Made by a program: the position numbers and the translations under genes | Shown: positions 40,801-52,800 of the stretch, one piece after another | How positions within the stretch are numbered: position 1 is the stretch's first letter | How the letters are laid out: the number at the start of each line of letters is the position of its first letter | The notes under the pieces: model-generated | Told to the model about the DNA's origin: nothing | Database searches by the model: none | Seen by the model: only the letters and a program-made list of their open reading frames with translations | Source of the DNA: Zerene cesonia | Taxonomy: Eukaryota; Arthropoda; Insecta; Lepidoptera; Pieridae | Length of the DNA stretch: 64,000 nucleotides | Assembly: GCF_012273895.1 (NCBI RefSeq) | Contig: NW_024045131.1 | Coordinates: 434,001-498,000, forward strand | Direction of reading: 5' to 3'

Positions 40801-43800
40801 CGCTCCGAGTGTCAGACACACAAATAGACTAACAAACAAGCTCCACAAGTGTCAGACACCCAATCAGACACATACACGCACCAAGTGTCAGACACTCAAC
40901 CTGACTGGTAATCACGCTCCACAAGTGACACCCAAACAGACTCCCATATCTCGCACCAAGTGTCGGACACCCAACCAGACATGCGTCTACCTCACCAAGT
41001 GTCAGACACAAATCTCGACTCACACACTCGTGTCAGACACTCAACCTGACTGATAATCACGCTCCACATGGGTCAGACACACAACTAGACTCACTAATTC
41101 CGCTCCAAGTGTCAGATACACAGATGAACTGGTAATCACGCTCCACAAGGGTCAGACACAAAACCAGACTCACAATACATAGTGTACCACAAGGAAATGT
41201 CCTGGGCCCCATTCTATTGATATTTATGTAAATGACACTATAGTCATTGTTAGATAATTCTATAGATATATCGATCATTTTTAAAATGACAATATAAACA
41301 ATACATAAAATTGAATTTTTTGTTTTATAGCATTGAAATGTTTTATAAATGAGAAATTTTGAAAGAATTTTTTTCTTATACATTCACCTTAAGTAGCACA
41401 TCCCCACATTTGCTAATGTCCACGGGCGGTGGTGATCGCTTACCATCAGGTGAACCACCAGCTCAGTTGCCCGCTACGACTTAAATTAAATAATCACTAA
41501 TCACCTGAACTTGCAAGGCGCTCATGTCAGGCAGATATTGGTTCCTCAGGCCTCTGCGGAACATCAGGTGGCGGAGGAGCATGAAGGCTTCTGCTTCTTC
41601 CATCTGTAGTTATTTTTATATTTTAATTTACAATTTTACTTGTAAAATACATTCATCGTTAGCAAAAGTAACCACTGCAGGGATTCAGGCTTCCTATGAG
41701 GGTTCAGGCCACAATCCACCACGCTAAGTGTAGGTTGGTAGATGTCACGTGTCGTGGAACTTTTGATTCTTGGACATGCCTGTTTTACTGTTTTCGAGCA
41801 GTGGTGATGGCGCGGATAAATTGATAAATCTTTTTATTTCTTGCGAGGTCGCATGGATTCGAACTCCCGATTTATCGATTTTAAAACCAAGGTGATTAAT
41901 TGAGCCACCACTGCTTTTTACTATTATGATGGTAATGGTAATGGTGATGAAGACAGTGATTGAGGTTATAGTGATGTTGGTGATGATGATTGATGCTGAC
42001 GACAAACTCACGTGCAACAACAGCACTCCAGCGACGAAGCTGAGGCCTTGGCAGTATCCAACCTCAGGGTCTAACAGAGAGTAGGCCTTCAGAATGTTGT
42101 ATAGGGCCAACTGACCCGGTCCGAGGGCTGACGCGAAGTATGAGTGCTTTGGGAAGGTGCGACCTGGAACATGGAAAAATATATGATACACTGGACAATA
42201 ATGGATTAATTAATTAATTTTTCATAATTTTTTGCCTACATTGTAAGTCTAAAAATGTTGAGGGTATCTCAACATTAGGGAGGTGATATGGAGATTATTG
42301 GAAGCCATTTTGACCATCACATCGCTGAAATAAATTCTAAATTATGCAGTTGACATAAAAAGCTATCAGCGGCGACTCACCCAGGTCGATGAGGATGGCG
42401 TGCTGGTGCTTGGTGAGGCCGGCCAGCAGCGCGCGGTAGGGCGCCGCGTAGCGCGGCCAGCGCGCGTCGGCCGGCGGCAGGCGCTGGCACGCCTGCTCCG
42501 CCAGGAAGTACCACACGCCGCCGCGCAGCGCCCGCGGCACGCCTGCCGGGCACACTCTACTTGCTACCTTTTCTTTACCCTTACCCCTTTAAAGCGGGTG
42601 AAGCGTCACCTCTGGCATAATCACGGGCGGTGGTGTTCGCTTACCATCAGCCGAACCACCAGCTCAGTTACCCACTTTGATATTAAACATAATATCTATA
42701 TAAGTGAGCTCTATTGTTTTCGTTCTTTTCNNNNNNNNNNCGCTCACCCTGGCGCACGGCCTCCACGAGCATGCGGCGGTCGACGCGCGGCACGGGGTGC
42801 GCGGGCTCGCGCGCCAGCAGCTCGGCCCACATGTGCGCGCCGCTCTCCGCGCCCAGCGAGCTGTACTCCAGCTTGATGCGCCGCACCGCCGACGACTCCA
42901 CCTTCTCTGTGCGACGGTACGACGGTACAATGGTACACACACGTGTTACATTCACTATTTAACTAGACGCTCTGCAGAATATTATGTCAATTTTTAAATT
43001 TAAGCCCACGCATAGTTTGGTCCTTCGAGCCGGATAGCCGGGAAATCTATATAAAAGCGAAAGGTCTCTCACCCACTGAAATAAATCTTATAACAAACGT
43101 TATATTCACGGCAAAATTTCTTAAATTGGTACAGACAATATAGAGAATAATTCAAACACTTAATCCGCCTCAGTTAAAAACAAATAACAAAATTTTAATC
43201 CATCTTAATATATTTAATAATTACAAAGTCTATAAGCAAGCATATAAATAACAAATTCTTCACGATAAATTAAAATAGAAATTATGCAGACAAAACAAAT
43301 ATATACATAATTGTATTGTATAACTGTTCTGATAAACGTCTGGTCTGATTAAATTCTACAGCTGTAATAATCACGTTCTATTCAAAGAATTTTTTTTTTC
43401 TTCTGGTCTGGTGCCCCTTGTTTAACCAAGTCAGATCAGCAATATTTACCTTTGAGTTTATTATTTTCCTTCTCCATCCTAACCAGAAGTAGGGTCTGGT
43501 CGATGGCCATCTTCCACAGTTGTCTCAACTGCTCTTTAGTCCGCTTTCCAGACTGTTTGTCTTGAGTTGATGAAGGGTCACCTAAAATGGTATATACATT
43601 GATATTTAATAAATCCAATTCACTTGTATGTTTTTTTCTATTTATTTTATTTTTGAAGTTCTCCATGAACTTTATAGATATTGAAAATATCTCAAATTAA
43701 TAAATTATTATTTACTAGACATTATTTTTAAGACATTAGGTATTTCAACTTATTTCCATTACAACTAATGGTATACCTTCATGCACTTCCGGATTTATGA

Positions 43801-46800
43801 CCTTCTCATATATAGCCTGCCTCCAAGTTGTGTCAGTTTCGTTCACCTCAGAGGGCGGAGGGCGGGAGTCACTCACTTTTAGGAATCTGAAATAATATTA
43901 TATTTATGTCACTGTGACATACACCATTAATGTTTTAGTATATTTTTAAAAAATTTAAAACTTTTTAACGGATCATTGTACAATGAATAAATCGCGTTTA
44001 AAATCCGTAAAAAGACATTTAGAAAGTAAAAAGTGTTTAATTTCTAAATGTATAATACTCGCGTAAAATCAAACACAAGAAAATACTATGTATTATATTT
44101 TCACTACATAGTATAAAACAAAGTCGCTTTATCTGTCCCTATGTTCAAAGATCATCTCTATATATGCTAGAATCTTTGAAATTTCATTTTTATAGATGGT
44201 TTACTAAACTTATTATAATGACGAATACGAGTATGTATAAAATTTGTCCTTGTCCTTTCTCTGATATGAAACTATCTCTATGTCAAATTTCATACTAATC
44301 AATAGCTTAGAAAGAAGAGAAAGAAATAGAGAGATAAGAGTTACTGACTCTTTTACAATCTGTGAAAATTTTATCCATATCAGTTCATTGAACTATTGAA
44401 ACTATTGAGTTTAGAAAAAAGAGGAAGAGATAGAGATAGAGAGACAAGAGTTACTGGCACATTTACGATCTGTGCAAAATTTTATCCATATCAGTTCAAT
44501 AGTTAAGAAAGAAGAGACACACACACAGAACTACTGGCCCATTTAAAATGTTGTAATATACTCACATGTCCATCATAGGAGAATTGACAGTAGGCGTGTT
44601 ATCTTTGGAATCTGTTTGGTCTTCAATTGGAGGCGTTTTCGGTGTATTTTGCTCTGAAACAAGACATACATATAAATTTTATGAGGTAATTATTTTTTTT
44701 GTTAAACAGTTATCTTCTACGTGCACTAATTTTATACGGATAACATCAGAAACATTTTTTTTATTATTTGTTGTCGGACTTATTTTTATGACATCGGTAC
44801 AAATTATTGGTACAATTGGTGAATAGAAAAGATTACATTTTTATAAAAACAATGCCAACATATATCGCCTTTCCACATTTGCAACGTGGTTGCGTGGTAG
44901 AGATCAATGCACACTTATAAACCCGCCCATTATGGTATTTTGTGTCGTATTGATCTTTTCTATGTATTTTTTTTAGAAAGTCAGACGACATCTGCCAACC
45001 CGCACTTGGCCAGCGTGGTGGATTGTGGCCTGAACCCTCATAGGACGCCTGTGTCCCAGCAGTGGGAACATGAGGCTGATAATTATATTATTAATATCGT
45101 TATAGGTTTATGCTGACTCACCATTCATAACAGCAGGTGATAGCGACTTACAGCGCACAGTGTCTGGCGATAGCAGCTCAGTGTGGTTGGGCTCGGAGGA
45201 CGTTTCGAGGTTCAGCGGTGGTGGCTTCGGTGATGGATCCTGGAATGATGATCTCTTGATTAGAATAATCACCAGTTTTTTATGACCACCCCCACATGAA
45301 CAGAGCGGAGATAGTGCCTCTGCGGATGTGCTGTCCGCTTGGAGAAGAGAGGGGTAAGGAAAGGATTGACTACGGGAATAGAGGAATGGACTGGGAAGGG
45401 TGAGGAAGAACGGGCTGACGGGCTAAAGCTATCAGTGTGATTTTTTGTTGCAAAACGGCTGTTTGGATCTGAACGAATCGAGTACGGATGTTTATAGTCT
45501 AGATTTATGGTGTTTTTAAGAGGCACCTGTAACTGGACCTTTCAAGCTATAAGATAAATTAATTTATCCTTCAGTATTTCTCCATCTGTTTTGGCAATGA
45601 GTTATGATATCGTATACATGCTGTTGGACCATAAAAGAAATTAAAAAGCCTAGTTTTGATACACCTAAAATTCTCAATTACATACAAAACTGTCCAGCCA
45701 TTTCTAGCCAAGAAATACACACATACCTTCTTCATAACAGGAGACAGCCCATCGTCCTTGCTCTGTTTGCGTTTCAACAAGTGGTCGAATCCACTCGATA
45801 GGGATCGTTTCGCTTTCATAAATATCGTGCTGCCGCCCAAGTACTGATTGAGGAATTCTGATCTGAAAGTGCAGAAATTTTTGATTCAAAGCATTTGTGT
45901 ACGTGGAATTCGCTATTTTAGTGATCTGACAGACGTCTGTGTTTGTATTTTGCTTCATAATGTGCTATTGAGAAGAAGATAAGCATATTAAAAGACTTTT
46001 CTAGAAATCACAGAAAATCTAGACGGATTGTCATGACATTCATTGGTAGTAACCGGACGCTAAAATCATTATCTTTAAACAAACTCAAACAAAAACAGTT
46101 TAGTTCTTCAATTAGACTTCTAGAAGCACTTTTGCATCGTCATAACACAGTTATAACATTTACCACCGGTTCGGAAGGCAGTTTCTATAGAGAAGAGCCG
46201 GCAAGCGACTCTGTAGTTATTCTTTTCCAATCATATCAATGTTTATCATTATAATAATGCCAAAGAACTGTCCTGTGGTTCTTAAGCGAAAGAATCCATG
46301 GATTTTTATGCCCTAGATTCATTAATGCTATAGTAGGCTATCTGAAGTTATACATTTTTAATTTAATTTAAATTAGTCTTCATACTACTGAATCAGACGC
46401 TTCCTACATGAAGCGTACCTTATATATGTTTAAAGCGTCTGGTCGAGGATCGGAATAAGTAAGTGAAGTCCCGTGTCCCCTAGTGGGGTATGGGGCAGAT
46501 GATATACATGAATGATGATGTTTCACTGATCGGTATTCTTTATGGACAAGCAGGTGATCAGCCTTCTGCGTCCTGCCAGGGCAAGACATTTTTTTTTGCG
46601 TCCCCATCGGGAATCGAACCCAGGACCTTTCAGTTCTAACGCTCTCGCGTTAACCACTGTGCCGAACAAGTGACCGTGAGGATTGTAATGCATGAGATAA
46701 ATTTAAAAACAGTTTGCTATTAGTTTGGTTTGTTATATTATCATAAATTAGCAGTTCGCCCCGGCTTCGCCCGTGGTACATATATAGCCTTCCTCAATAA

Positions 46801-49800
46801 ATGGGCTATGCACTGTAGGAAATTTTCAAAACGGACCAGTAGTTCCTGAGCTTAGCGCGTTCAAACAAACAAACTCTCCAGCTTTATAATATTAGTATAG
46901 ATTTCGCCAAATGTAACAATGGCCCAATTTGTGCCGAAGCATGCTCGACTTCCACATAAAAAATAAATGAAAAGCAATTGAGTTTGAGTTTGAGTTGGAA
47001 TCCTACTAATATTATGAATGCAAAAGTTTGTAAGGATGTGTGTGTGTTTGTTGTTCTTTCACGCAAAAACTACTAATTCGATTGCAATGAAATTTGGTAC
47101 GTAGACAGCTGGACAACTGGAATAACATATAGGCAACTTTTTATCCCGATATTCCTACGGGATACGGACTTACGCGGGTGAAACCGCGGGCGCAGCTTGT
47201 ATTACCTTTTCTCAGCGTGTATTACCTATTCTCAGCGTGTATTACCTATTCTCAGCGTGTATTACCTATTCTCAGCGTGTATTACCTATTCTCAGCGTGT
47301 ATTACCTATTCTCAGCGGTGTCGTGGACGTGTCGCTGTTGCTTCGCTTCGCAGTGCGCTCGGAGCAGCATCATCAGAAACGCGTTATGTTCACTCACCTG
47401 TTAAGATAGATGGATGGTAGAACACATCCATTTTAAAGCATCACTACATAGTATGGAACATAGTCGCTTTCTCTTTCTGCCTCTATGTGTATATATATTT
47501 TTATATCTTTAACGGATTTTGATGGGATTTTATTTAATAGATAGAGTGATTCAAAAGGTTTATATGCATGATAACATCTATTAAATTACTCCGAATTCAA
47601 CGCGATCGAAGCCGCCGGCAAAAGCTAGTAATTTTTAAAGTTGGACAGTCTGTCAGCGTGTTGATTAAAATTTAACTCAATATATATTAAATACATCATA
47701 AAAGAGATAAGAAATAATAAAAACAAAACTAAACTACCTTCAAATTGACAAAATTAGATTAAATTTAAATGGGACCACATAGGAGGCACCAACTTTCAAA
47801 TAAATAAAGAATCATCAAAATCGGTTCACCCAGTAAGAAGTTATGAGATAACAAACACAAGAACATACAGTCGAATCGAAAAATATTTATAGTTCATTAC
47901 ACTGACATTAATATAAGCTGTATTTTAATATTTGATCTGTGTAAAAATAAATATACATATAATATTTTCTTGTGTTTGATTTTACGCGAGTATTATACAT
48001 TTAGAAATTAAAGACATTTTAACGGATTTTAAACGCGATTTATTCATTATATTATTAACCCGACGTTTCAAATACTTTACAGCGAGCGTGGTCACGGGGA
48101 GACAAATTAATAATATAATGAATAAATCGCGTTTAAAAACCGTTAAAAAGTCTTTAATTTATAAATAAACATATGTTATACTAGCCTCGAAGATGTGATT
48201 CGTCCCACCCTGGTACTTGGTGATGATGGTATCCTGCTCATCATCAGGCAAGGTTTCTATGCGACGGAGTATGAAGGCATGGGTTTTCTTGTCGTTCATA
48301 CCTGTGAAGATTTGTACAGATAAAAAATAAATGATCACACTTCACACTAATATTATAAATGTGAAAGTTTGTTTGGATGTTTGTCCGTCAATCACGCTGA
48401 AACTACTGAACGGATTTTGATGAAATTTGGTATACAGACAGGATATGAGCTGACTTGGGTGATTGGAAAATTTTATCCCGATAAAATGCTCCCTTGGGAT
48501 AAAACAGGAGGCTTGATATACAGGCGGTGCCGGGTGCGTCTGGTCTATCATATGCTAGACCATTTCTGTAGGCAACAACTTCCGCCAGACGCTTAAAATG
48601 TATAATTTTTTAGTTAACATTGTTAAAAATAATTGCGTCCCATGCCCCTAAACGTCATACACATTTACCAGATGCTTTAATGGTATTATTTTTCGTCATA
48701 ATTGTCAAAAATAATAGCGTCCCACGCCCCATACCCCCAATACTAACCGTCAAGTGCCTATAACGGCCAGACGCTGAAGGTATTATTTTTGATCATAATA
48801 TCAATGGCCCATACCCCACAATACTAACCATCGAAAAACTATTTTTTCATCAATAGATTACATTTTCACAAGTTTTTTTCAATCTTGTCCCACACAAGAT
48901 GCTTTTGCCCCATGCCCCACACTCACCCTCGACATCATGGCACAGCCTGTGGTACCACAACATGGGGCAGTGCTCGCACGTCGTGTTGGGCGACTTCTCC
49001 CGTGATTTCTTGAGCAACTCCGCGTGCGCGGCAAATGCTTGTTTTATTGCTGTTAATTTAAAGATTTAATAATACTAATTAATCCTAGCCTATTNNNNNN
49101 NNNNNNNNNNNNNNNNNNNNNNNNNNNNNNNNNNNNNNNNNNNNNNNNNNNNNNNNNNNNNNNNNNNNNNNNNNNNNNNNNNNNNNNNNNNNNNNNNNNN
49201 NNNNNNNNNNNNNNNNNNNNNNNNNNNNNNNNNNNNNNNNNNNNNNNNNNNNNNNNNNNNNNNNNNNNNNNNNNNNNNNNNNNNNNNNNNNNNNNNNNNN
49301 NNNNNNNNNNNNNNNNNNNNNNNNNNNNNNNNNNNNNNNNNNNNNNNNNNNNNNNNNNNNNNNNNNNNNNNNNNNNNNNNNNNNNNNNNNNNNNNNNNNN
49401 NNNNNNNNNNNNNNNNNNNNNNNNNNNNNNNNNNNNNNNNNNNNNNNNNNNNNNNNNNNNNNNNNNNNNNNNNNNNNNNNNNNNNNNNNNNNNNNNNNNN
49501 NNNNNNNNNNNNNNNNNNNNNNNNNNNNNNNNNNNNNNNNNNNNNNNNNNNNNNNNNNNNNNNNNNNNNNNNNNNNNNNNNNNNNNNNNNNNNNNNNNNN
49601 NNNNNNNNNNNNNNNNNNNNNNNNNNNNNNNNNNNNNNNNNNNNNNNNNNNNNNNNNNNNNNNNNNNNNNNNNNNNNNNNNNNNNNNNNNNNNNNNNNNN
49701 NNNNNNNNNNNNNNNNNNNNNNNNNNNNNNNNNNNNNNNNNNNNNNNNNNNNNNNNNNNNNNNNNNNNNNNNNNNNNNNNNNNNNNNNNNNNNNNNNNNN

Positions 49801-52800
49801 NNNNNNNNNNNNNNNNNNNNNNNNNNNNNNNNNNNNNNNNNNNNNNNNNNNNNNNNNNNNNNNNNNNNNNNNNNNNNNNNNNNNNNNNNNNNNNNNNNNN
49901 NNNNNNNNNNNNNNNNNNNNNNNNNNNNNNNNNNNNNNNNNNNNNNNNNNNNNNNNNNNNNNNNNNNNNNNNNNNNNNNNNNNNNNNNNNNNNNNNNNNN
50001 NNNNNNNNNNNNNNNNNNNNNNNNNNNNNNNNNNNNNNNNNNNNNNNNNNNNNNNNNNNNNNNNNNNNNNNNNNNNNNNNNNNNNNNNNNNNNNCTCCGC
50101 GTGCGCGGCAAATGCTTGTTTTATTGCTGTTAATTTAAAGATTTAATAATACTAATTAATCCTAGCCTATTTATCCTATCCTACTAATATTATAAATGCG
50201 AAAGTTTGTAAGGATGTGTGTGTGTGTTTGTTGCTCTGTCACGCAAAAGCTACTGAACCGATTGCAATGAAATTTGGTACGTAGACAGTTGGACAACTAG
50301 AATAGCATATAGGCAACTTTTTATCCCGATATTCCTACGGGATATGGAATTTCGCGGGTGAAACCGCGGGGCGTAGCTAGTTATTAATAATTGCATACTT
50401 AGACATTTAATGCAATATTTATTTTTTTCTTCTTTGACATACTTTTGTGTATTATTAGGGGCTATTTGTGTTTCTTTACTGTGGTATTTGTGTGTCATTA
50501 TTATGTATATTTATGTATAATTTCTATGAGTTATTTATTGATCATTATTATATGCTATTTGTGTATTTGTTTTTCTTTAAGCTTGCTAGGCTTTTTCTCA
50601 TATTTTCCAAGTTACCTCTTTTACACGAGCTAAACGTGTCAAACTACCCTCTGTGTCCCAATCTTTTCCCCACATTTTCCACAATACCCTCTACTTCCTT
50701 ACTTTTTCCCCACATTTCTCAAAACACCCTCGATTTCACAATTTTTGCCCACATTTCCCAAAATACCCTCGATTTCACAAATTTTCCCCACAATTCCCAA
50801 AATACCCTCTATTCCCTAACTTAGTCCCCACTTTGCCCAAAATACCCTCTATTTCACAGTTTTTTCCTACAACACTATCTTTGTCCCAATTTTTTACAAA
50901 AATGTGAGGGATTCTAAAGCCTGTAACACAGTTTTATACTAACACAGGNNNNNNNNNNNNNNNNNNNNNNNNNNNNNNNNNNNNNNNNNNNNNNNNNNNN
51001 NNNNNNNNNNNNNNNNNNNNNNNNNNNNNNNNNNNNNNNNNNNNNNNNNNNNNNNNNNNNNNNNNNNNNNNNNNNNNNNNNNNNNNNNNNNNNNNNNNNN
51101 NNNNNNNNNNNNNNNNNNNNNNNCGCGCCACGTCGTCGCTCTCGCAGCGGAACACGTAGCACGCGTAGGCGGCGCGCTCGCGGCACACGAAGCCGAGGTG
51201 GTGCGGGCTGGCGCGCCCCAGCGCCGCGCTCGCCACGTCCGCCAGCGCGCGGTGCAGCAGGATCTGCTTGCGGTCCGGGCTGATCAGCCGCAGCTCCGAC
51301 CTGCCCACCTGCACACCCCCCACCACCCGCTTGCTAAATCAGACTCTAGCTAAACGTCAAACTCAGACTCTTACTCAAAATCTAAATCAATCTCTAACCC
51401 GAACTCTAGCTCAAAAATTTACTCAATCTCCAACGCAAGATAAAACTGAAACTCAAACGCAAAAGAATACATTTTTTGGCTGTTTATTTAATTTTGTATA
51501 CATTTATGAATGAAAACCTGAATGTTTAAAAATCCAGTATTTATTTAAATACGAAAACAAATAGCTTAAAATGTTAAAACTTTGTAAATTAGTATTTTCT
51601 TGTGTTTGGTTTCACGCGAGTATTATACATTTAGAAATTAAAAACTTTTCAACGGATTTTAAACGCGATTTATTCATTATATTATTAACCCGACGTTTCG
51701 AACACTTTACAGCGAGCGTGGTCACGTGGTCACTTTGTAAATTTTCCATCTATATGGATTGATAGGTAGATAAACCTTCCATCTATATAGACCTCAAGTC
51801 TCACCTGAAACAGCATAGTCCTATTCTGCTCCCCAATCAAATGAGCCAACGGCGTTTTCAGATTCAACGTGCCTATTGAGGCCGATCTATCCCTTAGAAA
51901 CGGCACGTTTTCCGGTAGACTCCCTTTCCCATTATCACTCCTCCCTAACTCGTTGAAATTCATCGATTTTCCATCTTCTTTATTAGCACTATCAGCATCT
52001 TTTATTTCTTCTTTTGCTTCAGAATGAGTTTCAACTTTAGTATTACTGTCATTTTTTATTTCTGCTTTAACATCTTCAGATTTCACATCATCTGCTTCCG
52101 ATATGTGCAACAGAGGATCTAAAGTAACTGTCTTTACTAGTTTTATATCTTTGAAGGGATTGTTGCATTCATCATGTTTTTCTTCATCTTCTTTAACGGT
52201 TCCTAGGTTAGTTTTGCCATTTTTGCTTAACGATTCCTGTGGTTTCCTCTCGACTCTCTCTTTAGTGAATTCATCGAATTCTTTATCCACTAATATTTCA
52301 GGTCTGTTGAGGCTTTCTGCGCTTTTCCACGGGCTGGCCTTGTCCGGTTCGAGGGGCGTAGTGCTTGGTATCAAGGACTTCTGGAAGTTCTCGTTTGAGG
52401 TAGACGTGTCTCTTAGGCTCTCCACTGAATTGCTGCTGATTGAGGTCTGAAAAGGGAATGTGAATCTTAAAGCAAACTCTCATTTCAATATTGTACTTTA
52501 TGCCCATAAAGTACAATATTGAAATGTAGATCATGTAGAAATGTTATTCGAAAGAGATTTTTTAACTATGTTTTTTTATTAATAATGTCATTGCATACTT
52601 ATTACATTTTTATAGTTAAAAATTCAGCATTCTCTAGGCAACTGCGAAGGAAGGAAGGTGGAATTCCTCCATCGAAAAAGGGCGGATCCTGGACTAGTCT
52701 AAAGGCCCAATTTGATTAATGTTGTAAAGTTGTATATATGCTCTGTAGCGAAAACATTTCGCTAGCGCGATTCAGAATGGTGTCCCTACAAATTTGAGCT

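Noticed and set aside
40241..41175. CRISPR-like array
   Set aside because: Units vary, there are no unique equal-length spacers, there are no cas genes, and the context is an animal intron. It is a minisatellite.
42400..42876. Several frames on both strands, some crossing 10 N
   Set aside because: Shadows of the GC-rich TBC exons 15 and 16, where stops are rare in every frame.
47178..47420. Repetitive 80-codon frame on the + strand
   Set aside because: It is the 20-bp minisatellite read in the wrong direction. The coding strand here is the - strand exon 9.
50095..50126. Second copy of TBC exon 7
   Set aside because: It lies in the 77-bp duplicate at the false gap and is best explained as an assembly artefact.
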